In this document: positions 17,758-28,900 of the stretch, one piece after another
Layout of the letters: the number at the start of each line of letters is the position of its first letter
Numbering within the stretch: position 1 is the first letter of the stretch
From: JAGLOK01 sp963677605
Lineage (GTDB): Bacteria; Bacillota; Clostridia; Christensenellales; UMGS416
Direction of reading: 5' to 3'
Assembly (NCBI GenBank): GCA_963677605.2
Contig: CAXXDX010000006.1
Location: 806,001-870,000, forward strand
DNA: 64,000 nucleotides
Made by a program: the position numbers and the translations under genes
Notes under the pieces: model-generated
Databases searched by the model: none
Seen by the model: only the letters and a program-made list of their open reading frames with translations
Told to the model about the DNA's origin: nothing

Positions 17758-19191
17758 TCAAGTATACTTGCTTCTGTATTGGCTCGGAGTGTCTCCGGTT
17801 ACTTTCTTAAAAACTCTGGCGAAATAAAAATAATCAGCATAACCCGATTTTTCCGCAATCTCTGAAATATTATATGATGTGTCCTTAAGCAACTCACAGG
17901 CATACTGTATCCTAAGCTTCATCAAATATTTTGTAAACGTCTCTCCGACTTCTTTCTTAAACAACTGGCTTAAGTAGCTTGGATTAATGAAAAAAATCTG
18001 TGAAATCTGACGTATCGCGATATCATCAGAAAAGTTTTTGTTTACATATTCCAAGATTTGTTTTGCAGTAATGTTTTTTATCTTATCTATTTTAACTTTG
18101 GTTTTGTTGAGCTCTTTATCAATTTCATCCCAAATAACTGAAATCATTTCTTTTGCGTTTGAATAAACATACGACAATTGTTCAATATTGTTAATAACAT
18201 CTTCATCGTCGCCGTCTTCAAGCTCTGCAGCAGGCAGATATTCGCGCAGATCTTTATATAAACTTATAACTTGTGCGGTTGTAATCTTACCGCTGTCAAT
18301 AAGTCCCGCTATTTCATCTATTGAAGCCTTAAGATTAATGCTGTCCTGATTAACTTTATATTTTTCAATCTTCTTTATGACTGCGTCCGCATCATCGCCC
18401 GAAATGTCTCCAGCCCTAAATATAGAACCAGTTTTCCCTGTAATGAAATAGCTCCACGCCGCGCTGCTTGCTTCATCAATAGCATATTTCAAACGTTTTA
18501 CAGAAAATATCTCTCGGCTTATTCCGATGCTTATATAGCTTCCATATAACTTCGGTATGTAATCCATAAAGAAGCTATCCATATCTTTTTGAGGCAGAAA
18601 CAATGCCAACCTATTTCTTCCAAGCCGCATTGTTTCATAAAGATTCGGGTACTCATATTTAACATTGTCTTTTTCAATTACAACAGCAATTCTCATTCCT
18701 TTTTGCAGCTGCTTACTAAGCTTGAGGTTTTCAAGAAGATGCTCAATTTTATCTCCGTCATCTTTCCACGACTCTTCAAGAAGCATCAAAAGCTGGATTT
18801 TAATAATATCTTTTTTAGCTTCTAGCTTCTCTGTTGCTATTTTTAAAGTCTCGATGATTTCGCTCTCTGAAAAAGGTTTCAGACAATAGCTTATCGCATC
18901 ATTTTTTAATGCTTTTTGTGCATAAGCAAACTCAGCATATCCGCTGACCACCGCAAACAACGTTCCTAACCCTAGTTTATTGGTTTCACTTATAAGTTCC
19001 AGTCCGCTCATGCCCGGCATTCTTATGTCCACGAGAACGAGATCCGGCTTTATTTCTTTTATAAGCTCAAGGCCGTCATTTCCATTATATGCTTCACCAA
19101 CCACCTCATAGCCATACTCAGACCAATTAACAGTAGCTATCAGGCTTTTGATTACAAGCTTTTCATCATCAACAATAACAATGCGATACAT
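17758..19191 (-). CDS. yesN: YesN-type response regulator with AraC DNA-binding domain
   Basis: 477 residues. A receiver domain at 1-120 has VDDE, phospho-acceptor LVDIRMPG (Asp about 56) and YCLKPF. A long middle region follows, then an AraC-type double helix-turn-helix at about 375-475 (INPSYLSQLFKKEVGETFTKYL ... SGYADYFYFARVFKK). In this family the regulator activates nearby sugar-uptake genes after phosphorylation by YesM. Its start overlaps the YesM stop by one base, indicating translational coupling. Likely targets are this operon and the neighbouring GH106-like/GH2 divergon (inference). Confidence 0.93.
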   Translation of the reverse strand: MYRIVIVDDEKLVIKSLIATVNWSEYGYEVVGEAYNGNDGLELIKEIKPDLVLVDIRMPGMSGLELISETNKLGLGTLFAVVSGYAEFAYAQKALKNDAISYCLKPFSESEIIETLKIATEKLEAKKDIIKIQLLMLLEESWKDDGDKIEHLLENLKLSKQLQKGMRIAVVIEKDNVKYEYPNLYETMRLGRNRLALFLPQKDMDSFFMDYIPKLYGSYISIGISREIFSVKRLKYAIDEASSAAWSYFITGKTGSIFRAGDISGDDADAVIKKIEKYKVNQDSINLKASIDEIAGLIDSGKITTAQVISLYKDLREYLPAAELEDGDDEDVINNIEQLSYVYSNAKEMISVIWDEIDKELNKTKVKIDKIKNITAKQILEYVNKNFSDDIAIRQISQIFFINPSYLSQLFKKEVGETFTKYLMKLRIQYACELLKDTSYNISEIAEKSGYADYFYFARVFKKVTGDTPSQYRSKYT

Positions 19192-20996
19192 TAATTTCTC
19201 CCTCGGTCCTGAGGAATACAGATTTCTACCCGTGTTCCTTTTCCAATTGTGCTTTCTATTGATACTCCATAGTCTGTGCCGTACATAAGCTTAATTCTCT
19301 GATTAACGTTTTCAAGGCCAATGCTTCCTTTTTCAGTTTCTTCGTCTGATCCATTATCATATCCGGCAGCATTTAAAGATCTTTGAACTTTTTCCAATTG
19401 TTCAGCATCTATCCCGTATCCATCATCTTGTACCCATAATAACATATCCTCAGTTTCTGATATAGTTCCGCCGATATATAGATGCCCGGGCGATGTCATT
19501 TTTTCAAGCCCATGGTAGATAGCATTTTCAACCAACGGTTGAAGAAGCATTTTAGGAATGAGCCACCCGATAATTCTCCTATCAAACTCATATGTTACAT
19601 CAAATCTGTCTTCAAATCTTACTTTCTGTATCATAACATAAGATTCTATTATACCGATTTCTTCTTTTAGCGAAACAATATCACTGCCTTTTATGCTGTA
19701 TCTGAACATGTTCCCCAAAGCGGTTGTAATAGTAGTAATCCTTGGCACATTTTCCTCAACAGCTATTCCTTTAATACTTTCAAGGGTATTGTATAAAAAG
19801 TGTGGATTGATCTGACTTCTTAAGTGTGCTAGCTCTGATTTTTTTGTCTCAAGCTTCATTTCGTATAAGCTGGAATAGCTTTTAGCCAAGTTATCAGTAA
19901 GGGCATTGATTTCATCCATCATACTGTTAAATGAATCAGTAAGTATATCTATTTCCATGCTAGCCTCTCGCATCGGCAGGCGATGTTTCAGCATCTTTCT
20001 GTTACCGCCACCTATGCTTTCCATGAGGTAAACGATATCTTTCATAGGCTTCAGGAAGTTCCGCGCTATAAGCAAGAACGACGCAAACAGAACTATAACC
20101 GATACAATCATTAGTATATATTGCCTGAGTTCCACTGCATCTATCTTCTGAGATAAAAGCTCAACAGGCAAAATACTTATTATACTTCCATTCAAAATAT
20201 CTACTGGATATATCCTTGTATAATATTCTTTTCCTGAAATCTCAATGTTTTTATTATTCTCATCGGTTTTGTCAACACTAGAAAAAAGATTAATCAATTC
20301 TTCTTTTTTATCATCACTAAACACAGCCGATGAATTCTGAATTAATGAATTGTTATCATCTATGAAAAACAGTGTCCATCCTGACTGCAAAATTTCATCC
20401 TGATTAAAGTTTAAAAACTCTTCTGCTCTAATTTGAATGACTACTGCTCCAATATCTTCATTAGTCCTGTTAACAGTATCAATAGAATACACCCTAAGCA
20501 CAGCATAAAAATAATCATTCCCTGCAGAATCGCTGATTATCCTCGAAAAAGTCGGAGCTGAACGGTTTGGTACTTCTTTTAGCAAGCTAGCATCTACTGT
20601 TTCTCCGCTTACTAAACTAAAGATTTTTTCATTCTCACCCAGTATTATAATATTTTCTATGTCATCTCTCATCCCTTGCATGCTTTGAAGAAAAAAGTGC
20701 AAATCCCCTATCAGCTCAAACTGCTTTGATACTTCAGGCTCTAAAAGATATGATTGTGTTGCGGAGTTAAATGCCACAAGCTCTGCAATCCTCTCCACAC
20801 CTTCATACTCTGATGTAATATTTCTCTCAAACTGTTCTATCAAGGCATCTGCGTTTCGGTATATCTCTTCTTCCAATACTGATGAAATGGAATTGTAATA
20901 AATTAAATTAAATACAATAAGAATAACTATAATTATTACAATAAATATAGTCCATTGAGTAATTATTGATTTTCTTTTTAAGAATCCTTTTAACAT
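19191..20996 (-). CDS. yesM: YesM-type membrane sensor histidine kinase
   Basis: 601 residues. There is an N-terminal membrane anchor (about 13-35), a large extracellular sensor (about 36-285), a second membrane helix (about 287-310), a HAMP linker, and a His_kinase domain with the phospho-acceptor in LRSQINPHFLYNTLE (about 398). The HATPase domain has QPLVENAIYHGLE, VQDDGYGID and GSIGLENVNQRI. It senses extracellular sugar, perhaps with the lipoprotein encoded two genes downstream. A good promoter lies just upstream. Confidence 0.93.
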   Translation of the reverse strand: MLKGFLKRKSIITQWTIFIVIIIVILIVFNLIYYNSISSVLEEEIYRNADALIEQFERNITSEYEGVERIAELVAFNSATQSYLLEPEVSKQFELIGDLHFFLQSMQGMRDDIENIIILGENEKIFSLVSGETVDASLLKEVPNRSAPTFSRIISDSAGNDYFYAVLRVYSIDTVNRTNEDIGAVVIQIRAEEFLNFNQDEILQSGWTLFFIDDNNSLIQNSSAVFSDDKKEELINLFSSVDKTDENNKNIEISGKEYYTRIYPVDILNGSIISILPVELLSQKIDAVELRQYILMIVSVIVLFASFLLIARNFLKPMKDIVYLMESIGGGNRKMLKHRLPMREASMEIDILTDSFNSMMDEINALTDNLAKSYSSLYEMKLETKKSELAHLRSQINPHFLYNTLESIKGIAVEENVPRITTITTALGNMFRYSIKGSDIVSLKEEIGIIESYVMIQKVRFEDRFDVTYEFDRRIIGWLIPKMLLQPLVENAIYHGLEKMTSPGHLYIGGTISETEDMLLWVQDDGYGIDAEQLEKVQRSLNAAGYDNGSDEETEKGSIGLENVNQRIKLMYGTDYGVSIESTIGKGTRVEICIPQDRGRN

Positions 20997-21013
20997 TAAA
21001 ATCCTTATTAAAG

Positions 21014-21056
21014 CAATGTATTGTTACATTGTAAGATAAAACTCTTTATATGTCTA
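21014..21056 (-). promoter_or_regulatory. yesM promoter with overlapping inverted repeat
   Basis: On the minus strand TAGACA (21051-21056), 17 bp, TACAAT (21028-21033) is a 5/6 plus 5/6 match to consensus, about 32 bp upstream of the yesM ATG. An inverted repeat CAATGTA-4-TACATTG (21014-21031) covers the -10 box and the start point, which fits an operator. Confidence 0.6.
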
Positions 21057-21100
21057 ACACACGTATCTTCTATACTTATATAGCCTAACTGATGTAATAA

Positions 21101-22789
21101 TTAAAAATATGTTTTTTGTCTTAATCTCCTAATGTGCAAAACCCAGTCATCTTCATCAGGCGCTTTAAATGATACAGTTCCGCATTTCACAGTTTCCAGT
21201 TCATCTTTTTCACCTGTCCTGGGATTAAACCACCTGCATTCACTATCTAATAGATTTATTTCAGCGTTGCCTCCATATACAAAGTAAACCAAATATTCTT
21301 CGTCTTCCGACGCAAGGCAATATATAAGTTCACTATTTGTCCTGAGCAAGTCATCATGAGGACGCATTCTCCAAAAAGCAACATTTTCGACTTCGATAAA
21401 TTCACGCATTCTTGCAATATCATCGTAAATACGCGGAAGCACTCCGCCGTTGAACTTTTCGCTTTCAATATGCTTTCCGTCAATCACAGGCCCGAAGTGT
21501 CTGTCTGCGCGCGCCATCATATATCCGCTCGTAAGCGCTATCCAATAAAGCCTACGCTCCACATCATACTGATTGTTTGTGCTTGCAGTCATCTCGCCAA
21601 TTACTACAGGCTTTCCGTAATACCAGAACTCTTCTCCAAAAGCGTTCATAGCCTTAAAATATTCTTTAACATCACCTCTGGGGTAATCACGCGGATCCTG
21701 AGTCAGTATGACATTATTATATGTGTTGTTTACCATAAGTGGCTGTTTGCCTGCATCACCGTACGTTCTTAATCTGCCGTACACATCTTTTTTCGCAACA
21801 TATTCACCCCAGTGATTATACCATTCGGCGGCTTTGTCAGCCGGGAAAAGCGCATGCGGGAGCAGCGTCTCCGGCAAACGTATAAGGTTTCCATTTTCTG
21901 AGCCTATACACCAAAAAACATTCCAGTAAGCTGCAAATCTTGCTATCGTGTATCTCAAGTAGCGCTCAGTATATTCAACATGTATTTCATTTTGAATGTT
22001 AAACATAACGTCCCACCCGGTACCATACTCATTTCCCTCAAGCCAACCTCCGTTTTCAGTGTTAAGCGGATGGTTAGACCATTCTCTCGGGCGAACCACC
22101 GAGTTGTCATATAACAGCTCCATTGAAAAGAACAGTCCACGTTCTTTTGCAAATTCCATCATTCTTTCCATGCGCTGATAGTAGTCGAGATTAAACCTAT
22201 CTTTATCTATCTTATTGTTTTTAGCATCTATTACTTTCCACGGCCACCTGAAAGACGTATCCGTTATTTCCTTCTGCCGTGCATATAGCTGCCCAATATC
22301 TATTATCATGTTTACTTTGTGGTCGGTTAAAATCTCAAAGTATTTTTTCATGTCCTCTTCGCTGGGCTGCTTATAATCAACATCCTCAAAAGAAAGCTCA
22401 TGGCCGTTGCCTGGGTGAGGATACCATCCCTCATTTGCAATAAACTGAGGTTTACCGTCCTGCCTGAAAAACCAGTTTCCGAAACTTGGATTTATAGTAA
22501 GTGCCCCCCTGGATACTGCCGGAGTGCAGTGAAAAGTCCCGTCCTGTCCATCAAGCTCGGAAACATTGGAATGAGTTTTATACTCCCACTTTCCTTCTTG
22601 CATAGGAGTAAATCTTATCTTCCACAAATGGCTTCCATCTTCTATCCCGTCATAGAAGCCATCAACTATGTGCGTTATTTCCTCACATAAAAACTCACAA
22701 CATAGTTCTACCTGTATAAATGGATTTGTAAGCTCGCGTTTTGTAGTAAGTTTAATTTCGTATATTTCCCATTTAGCAGTATTATTCAT
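21101..22789 (-). CDS. DUF5060/DUF4038-type glycoside hydrolase
   Basis: 562 residues. An N-terminal DUF5060-like beta domain (about 5-95, with FYDGIEDGSHLWKIRFTPMQEGKWEY) is followed by a DUF4038-like TIM barrel (about 105-455) and a small C-terminal beta domain. Likely catalytic acids are the Glu in CIGSENGN and the Glu in VVIGEMTAS. DUF4038 includes the GH140 apiosidases of rhamnogalacturonan II and related, poorly known enzymes; I infer a pectin side-chain role from that and from the GH106-like neighbours. No leader is seen. It is the last gene of the operon, 24 bp behind the first GH106-like gene. Confidence 0.8.
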   Translation of the reverse strand: MNNTAKWEIYEIKLTTKRELTNPFIQVELCCEFLCEEITHIVDGFYDGIEDGSHLWKIRFTPMQEGKWEYKTHSNVSELDGQDGTFHCTPAVSRGALTINPSFGNWFFRQDGKPQFIANEGWYPHPGNGHELSFEDVDYKQPSEEDMKKYFEILTDHKVNMIIDIGQLYARQKEITDTSFRWPWKVIDAKNNKIDKDRFNLDYYQRMERMMEFAKERGLFFSMELLYDNSVVRPREWSNHPLNTENGGWLEGNEYGTGWDVMFNIQNEIHVEYTERYLRYTIARFAAYWNVFWCIGSENGNLIRLPETLLPHALFPADKAAEWYNHWGEYVAKKDVYGRLRTYGDAGKQPLMVNNTYNNVILTQDPRDYPRGDVKEYFKAMNAFGEEFWYYGKPVVIGEMTASTNNQYDVERRLYWIALTSGYMMARADRHFGPVIDGKHIESEKFNGGVLPRIYDDIARMREFIEVENVAFWRMRPHDDLLRTNSELIYCLASEDEEYLVYFVYGGNAEINLLDSECRWFNPRTGEKDELETVKCGTVSFKAPDEDDWVLHIRRLRQKTYF

Positions 22790-22813
22790 TTCATTCCTCT
22801 TCTTAAAACCCGT

Positions 22814-25800
22814 TTAAGCCTTTATAGTCGGAGTTGTCACAATACCAATTGGCTTAAGCCTGTATTCATAGCACCATGCATTTCCTTCTGTTCTCCATGC
22901 GTTCGGGCCAAACCAAGGCTCATGCTCATCTGCATTGTGAATGGCTCCAAACGCATTGTGCCTATTGCCGTATGCCGTAAGTTCAATCATATGTTTCCCA
23001 GGCTTCACTGGAACAGAAATTCTATATGGAGCAAATGCGATAAGCCCCTTTTTTTCTCCGTCAATATCTACTCGTATCACAGGATTTCTGAAATGAGAAA
23101 CTTCAATTTCTAAAGTTTCTTTAGTCTCCGCTTCAACCTGATATGTAACATTGCCTGCATAAAAAGGTAATCCCTGTGTGCTCCAGTCTCCAAAAGCAAG
23201 CTCTCGTACAGGCTCAATGATTTTTGCCCTTTTACCCTGAACTTCCACCCCAAAATCACCTAAGATATAGCACCACTCGATGCCTATCCGCTGCGTTATC
23301 TCGGCTTTAATCTCAAGCATGTTGTCGCCTTTATATATCTTCGGAAGTTTGACGGTTTTTATAGATTCATCCACAAACCATCCTTCAGGTGTGTTATCGA
23401 CTTCCTGTCCGTTAAATACAATCTGCGAGAGTTCAGGATGCTCTATTGCAAGGTATGCTCCCTGTACCTCTATATCAGATGAAATCTTGAAGCAAAGCTT
23501 AACAAAGTGTTTTTCTTTCTCCTCTTCAGGCAAAACATATGGCTGAACCAAAAAACCATCCCTTTGAGGATATTTTAGCTGTTGTCTTACCTTTTTATCA
23601 ATCCTAAGGATCCCTTCCAACTCCTGTGTCTGTCCATCATCCAATGAGTATAAAGCCATATCCAGAATTAAAACATTCGGCTCAGAAAGTTTAACAGACA
23701 CCTTGTCGGGAAGTACAATTGGTTTGGCATCCATTTTTTTATTAATTATTTCCGGCTTTTTCACACTAGCTGTCGGATTAAGTTTTAAAAGCAAACTATC
23801 ATGTGCATATATTGAACGTGAAATATTAGTATTTCCATGCTTGTGTTCAAATTCTATACTGAATATATTGCCGGTTACAGTATCATAAACTTCAGGATAC
23901 CATTCTCCTTTGACAGTAATTGCAATATTTTCTTTGGGGACAATGTCAGGATTCTGCGGATTTTTTGAGTGAGCTATAAATAGCCACTTAAAATCATCCT
24001 CGCTGCGCATCTGATAAATCAGGTTATCTGTAAGATTGCCTCTCCCACTCCTTATCTCAATTTCTCGGAAGTTATTTAGAGCTGATGCAATAGATGTTTT
24101 TGAGAACACACAGTATTCTGATATATCTGCAAGATTTTTGCCTCTAGATGAAAGTTTGGCATTTTCAAAATATGGAGTCTTTCCTGTAAATATGAGTTTG
24201 CCGCCTGCATTTTTAAACTTTTCCAAGGCTTCTAACGTAGTTGAACGCAATGTTAAACAATCTGAAACTATAACAGCATCATATTCCATCTCACCAACTT
24301 TAAGAGGAACACCCGCCTTATTTAACTGTTCAGGAAGCAGGCTTTCCGATATATAGTCAAAATCAATCTGGGACGAAATTAACCACTCGCAAAGCGCATA
24401 GAAATTATCATCCATTTCATTACATATATCCATAGTTTTGTCTCTCGGCCCAGCAAGCATCCAATAGCTCTCAATCGGATGAATCACCGCAACTTTTACA
24501 TCCGCTTTGCCTCTGGACATAACAGCTGCAATCCTTGCAAAATGATCTTCTACCAGATTATATTCCTTGTACCACGGCGACTGATATCCGATTGATGCAG
24601 GATAATCTCTTTTCGCCTCGCCCTCCATAGACACCCACGTAAGGTGAGGAACTCGTACAGTCACTCCCAATGCAGCCTGCCAGTCGCCATGCAGTTTATG
24701 CCCTCTGAAATCAAAATCCCAGTTGGTTACTCCATCCAGCTCACAAAGCATTCCGGCTTTTCCGTTTTGCCTTACAACAGATTGAGCCTGCTTCGCTGTA
24801 GTAAACTCATGCGCGTCTGCCAGCATATCTATACCGGGCAGCTGGAAGTGTTTGTATAAGCGCATAGCTTCGCCAAGCCTTAAATACTGACCTAGAAGAG
24901 ACTGTTCAGACATTAAGTGCCCTGTAAATATGATATTATGTTTTTCGCACCATTCACCGATTGTCTTAAAAAATGCATTGTCAAATCTGTCACTAGTATG
25001 CAGATGATATTGATATCTGAACTGCGATGAATATCCATCTTTTTTCTCCCAAAAAAGCTCAGGCAATTTGTCCAGATAATCATACCCAAAATCTTTTTGA
25101 AATGTCTCTCCAAAGTCAGGAGTACACGGAACTGTTACATCTTTCAAGTCATTTGAAAATTCCAGCATACCGCTTCCCATCATCTGTGGCTCATCGGTAA
25201 AAATAGCGGGTACAGACTTCCCAAAATCGTTTCCCAACAGTTTATAGTATTTCTCATGCGTTTCTTCGATAAATTTATCTACACCTTCTCGGTTCATGAG
25301 GTCCAGATATGTCTGAGTGTTATACCAAGGGCTTTCCGGAGCTGTCTCAAGATATGCATGCCAAGCCTGCCCTTTCGGCTTTTCACCATCAACTAGTTTT
25401 CTATATGAAGTTAAGCACCCGTTGTCATCCAAGAACACATCATAACTTGCGAGATATACTCCATTTTCCTGACGCGGATTGCTCCACATTATAGTTAAAT
25501 CTTTATCCTTATGTGCTTCGCCGTATGCATAAGGTGTAAAGAGAATATATCTTGCTGAATAATCTCTGTTTTTGGTAACCTTTCCCCCTGCGCTTCCTGA
25601 GGGGTACCTGTCTTCATCATAAAGCCATGTTAGCATATCTTCCTGCTTGCCTTTTTCATTGCAGGCACTCACAAGCTTCATAAATTCATCACCCATGTAC
25701 TCGGTGGCAAGCCCGTTTCGCGCATGAATGTGATATCCACCCATGCCCATCTCTTTCATCTGCTCTATCTGACGTAAAATCTGCTCTTTTTCAAGCTTGC

Positions 25801-25894
25801 AGTTCCACGCCCAAAACGGAGCTGCCCGGTATTCGGATGTCGGGTTTACAAACAAAGCCTTTTCAAGCTTTTTTTTATTTTTAGGATATAGCAT
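22814..25894 (-). CDS. GH106-like alpha-L-rhamnosidase-type enzyme 1
   Basis: 1026 residues, cytoplasmic (no leader). PFWAWN (26-31), GGYHIHARNGLATEYMGDEF (about 53-72), WLYDEDRYPSGSAGGKVT, a barrel acid in IFTDEPQMMG and TGHLMSEQ place it with GH106 and its relatives (COG-level 'glycosyl hydrolase, alpha-L-rhamnosidase'). C-terminal jelly-roll domains follow from about residue 700, ending in GNRHNAFGAIHN. GH106 enzymes remove alpha-L-rhamnose from pectin or flavonoids. It is a diverged tandem copy of the gene at 25931-28954, with which it shares the whole architecture. Exact sugar unknown. Confidence 0.82.
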   Translation of the reverse strand: MLYPKNKKKLEKALFVNPTSEYRAAPFWAWNCKLEKEQILRQIEQMKEMGMGGYHIHARNGLATEYMGDEFMKLVSACNEKGKQEDMLTWLYDEDRYPSGSAGGKVTKNRDYSARYILFTPYAYGEAHKDKDLTIMWSNPRQENGVYLASYDVFLDDNGCLTSYRKLVDGEKPKGQAWHAYLETAPESPWYNTQTYLDLMNREGVDKFIEETHEKYYKLLGNDFGKSVPAIFTDEPQMMGSGMLEFSNDLKDVTVPCTPDFGETFQKDFGYDYLDKLPELFWEKKDGYSSQFRYQYHLHTSDRFDNAFFKTIGEWCEKHNIIFTGHLMSEQSLLGQYLRLGEAMRLYKHFQLPGIDMLADAHEFTTAKQAQSVVRQNGKAGMLCELDGVTNWDFDFRGHKLHGDWQAALGVTVRVPHLTWVSMEGEAKRDYPASIGYQSPWYKEYNLVEDHFARIAAVMSRGKADVKVAVIHPIESYWMLAGPRDKTMDICNEMDDNFYALCEWLISSQIDFDYISESLLPEQLNKAGVPLKVGEMEYDAVIVSDCLTLRSTTLEALEKFKNAGGKLIFTGKTPYFENAKLSSRGKNLADISEYCVFSKTSIASALNNFREIEIRSGRGNLTDNLIYQMRSEDDFKWLFIAHSKNPQNPDIVPKENIAITVKGEWYPEVYDTVTGNIFSIEFEHKHGNTNISRSIYAHDSLLLKLNPTASVKKPEIINKKMDAKPIVLPDKVSVKLSEPNVLILDMALYSLDDGQTQELEGILRIDKKVRQQLKYPQRDGFLVQPYVLPEEEKEKHFVKLCFKISSDIEVQGAYLAIEHPELSQIVFNGQEVDNTPEGWFVDESIKTVKLPKIYKGDNMLEIKAEITQRIGIEWCYILGDFGVEVQGKRAKIIEPVRELAFGDWSTQGLPFYAGNVTYQVEAETKETLEIEVSHFRNPVIRVDIDGEKKGLIAFAPYRISVPVKPGKHMIELTAYGNRHNAFGAIHNADEHEPWFGPNAWRTEGNAWCYEYRLKPIGIVTTPTIKA

Positions 25895-25930
25895 AACAAC
25901 CTCTTTTATTTTATAGTTAAGGTTAATTTT

Positions 25931-28900
25931 CTATTTTTCAATATACCCGAATTGCACGAAACAATATCTGTCTTTCCAGTAGCTCATCTCGCGCTCTTCT
26001 TTTGTCGCAGGCTTAGCTTCCGATTCCTTTTCCACCCAGCTCCATCTTCCCGTGAAGCTATCCGGTCCTACATTGTATATTTCACCCTTAATGTGATGGT
26101 GCGGCCCCAGCAGGTTTCTGTTACCTGAGAATAGTTTCAAAACAAGCCTATTGTCACCCGCGACAATATAGTCTGTAATATCTACATCAAACGGAGCCCA
26201 TGGAAGTTCCGCTGCAAGTTTGCCGTTTATCCACACTTCGCTTACAGCAGCTGACGGCCTTTGAAGTTTAAGCGTCACCTTTTTGCCTTCAGGTTCATTG
26301 ATTACTATGTTCTGACCAAGTGATACCTGCCCCGCGAAAAACGGCATTGTCTCTTTTGTCATGTTTCCGCTAGTTTTAGTCTGAAGTTCGCAAAGAACAA
26401 ACGGCCCGTCCGTCATATTAGCTTCGCGTTCGCCGTCAGTGTAAACAGACAAGCTCTTAACACCGAAGTTTCCAACAAGATACATGCTTTCAAGCTCCAC
26501 ATCATAGGTTAGCTTGTTAAGTTCCGTCTCATACACATCATCATCAAATAACACATGATAGACGTTATCGCTTTGATAAAAATCACGTGATAGTATGATT
26601 TCATTATTGCCTTTTTTAAGATGTGAACCAACATTAACCTTTAAAAACGAACTGTCTACCCAGAATCCATTTTCTTCGTATTTAATACTTTTTCCGTTAA
26701 CCGCTATCTCAAACTCGTTTGCGCGCTCAATCGCAAGGAAAGAATCTTTTAAGATATCTTCATCGCACTCTGCATTGAAGTTGAATTTAAGGGATATTTT
26801 GCATTGACGTTTAAGCTCTATAAGATCATTAAATATGCGTATAACTGCTTTAGGCTCCTGCCATTCACCATCATCAATTCTGTAACTGCATGTATCCAGA
26901 GTCAATGCATTTTCAGTCATTTCTTCAATATCCCATTCGCATGACGGCGATACGGTCACAACTTCTTTTATATTGTTTGTATCTTCGCTTTCATTTGATT
27001 CCATCACCACAAACATACGTGATTGCATCGGTTCAAATACAGCTTCGGCAATAATAAATCCATTTTCGCTTCTCTGATTCGCGACTTTTCTTATTTCCGC
27101 AGACAATATATCCATTTCATATAGTGTGCCATCACCTTTTATCGAAACCATTGAATCATATGTCTTCTCCTGATTATGATTTACAAACAATCTGCACTGA
27201 GTTCCCTCATATATAACACCTCTGCTGTGTATTTCAGTAATATCAGCCAACGTATTAGCATCAGTTAACTTGCATGAAACAAGCTTTTCGTTTTGCAGCT
27301 CATCTTTCAGCTTTTCTCTTTCAGTATATCCATCTAAACATATTGTTAATCCTTTTAGTTTGTTAATAATTTCTTCAGCATTTTCACCGCTTGCAAGCCG
27401 CGGGAAATCTCCAATAGCAATAACTTTCCCGCCGTTTTCTGCAAACTCAATAAGCATTTCGGCTGTGTTTTTATCTATTGTCACCATAGACGGTAGGACA
27501 ACAGCTTTGTAATGTGCCTGTCCAAGACTGATTTTATCACCATCTAACGAACCAAGCCTTTTAAGCATTCCTTCGTCGCCAAGTTCATATTCTATCTGAA
27601 GACCGCTTAGAAGCTCTGTTGCATATGTAAAATCTTTGTCTATCTTTATTATTTCATCATTCTGGCTGCCTTCATAAACTATCCATCCGCTGCGCATTGG
27701 GTGTATTAACATCACATCAGCAATATACTCCCCTTCGGCAAGCATCTTGCCTATACGGGATACATAGTCGTTTAAAATATTATACTTTTCCCACCATGAA
27801 ATCTGATAGAAAAGTGAAGGCGGGTAATCTCTTTTTCTTAATCCTCTCAGTGTGTATCCCTCAAGGTGCTGGCAGAGAAGGTTTACACCATTTACAAGCT
27901 GCCAATCAATAATCCATTTTAACTCTTCCATTCGTACGTTCCAGCCTGTTAAAGCAAATGACTCTGTGAGTATCTGTTTCTTGCCGGTTTGATGCGCAGC
28001 TGAGCTTACCTGACGCGGCATAACAGGAGAACTGATTGCCCTTCTAAGCGAATCAATTCCCGGAACATCCATATGTTCATAAAAAGGCATAACTCCTGCT
28101 GTTCCTGTCATCTGCGTGAAAATGCTCTCTTCCATCATAACGTGGCCGGTAAGCTTACAGTTATGGTCATTGCACCAGTCCTTTATCTGCTTCATGAAGG
28201 AAGTTACAAACATATCATTTACTGTTTGATAGAAATCATAACGGATTTTTTCATACCCGTCGCTTTTTATAAAAAGAGCATAGAGGTTGTCAAGGATATC
28301 ATATCCATGAGTCTTTAGAAACTCCTCTGGGATGTCATATGACCACGGAACGTCTCCCTCGAAGTCGCCCGAGAGTCTTGGTTCGTCAGTAAAAAAGCCT
28401 TTCATATGTCCGTTAAAACTTTCTTTAAACCTGTCATAGTAAGCCTGATGTGTAGATTTTATAAATTCACCAACTGCATCGCGGCTCATTACATCAATAT
28501 AATAAGGATTTGATTTGTGTGCGACAGCATAAACTTTATTGTCTACTTCGAATATATTAAGAAGGTTTGAGATTTTAGCATTCTGAGCTTCTTGTCTTGT
28601 TGCAAACTCTTCAATAACAAGCCATCTTCCGTGATACTTATCACCGAGTGCCGTAACCTTGCCGCCACCAAATCCGCTTGGCCATCCGTCTTCATCATAA
28701 AGCCAAGGCTCCATGTCTGTTTTGTGTGCTTCGTCAAGACAGGCGTCGACGCACTCCATCCATTCTTCACCTAAATATTCAGTTTGAAGGCCGCCTCTGG
28801 CATGCATGAAATAACCGCCGTGTCCTGTTTTCTCCATTTCACGAACCTGCCATCTGAGAAGTTCGGGATCCAGTTTATCATTCCATGACCAAAAAGGAAT

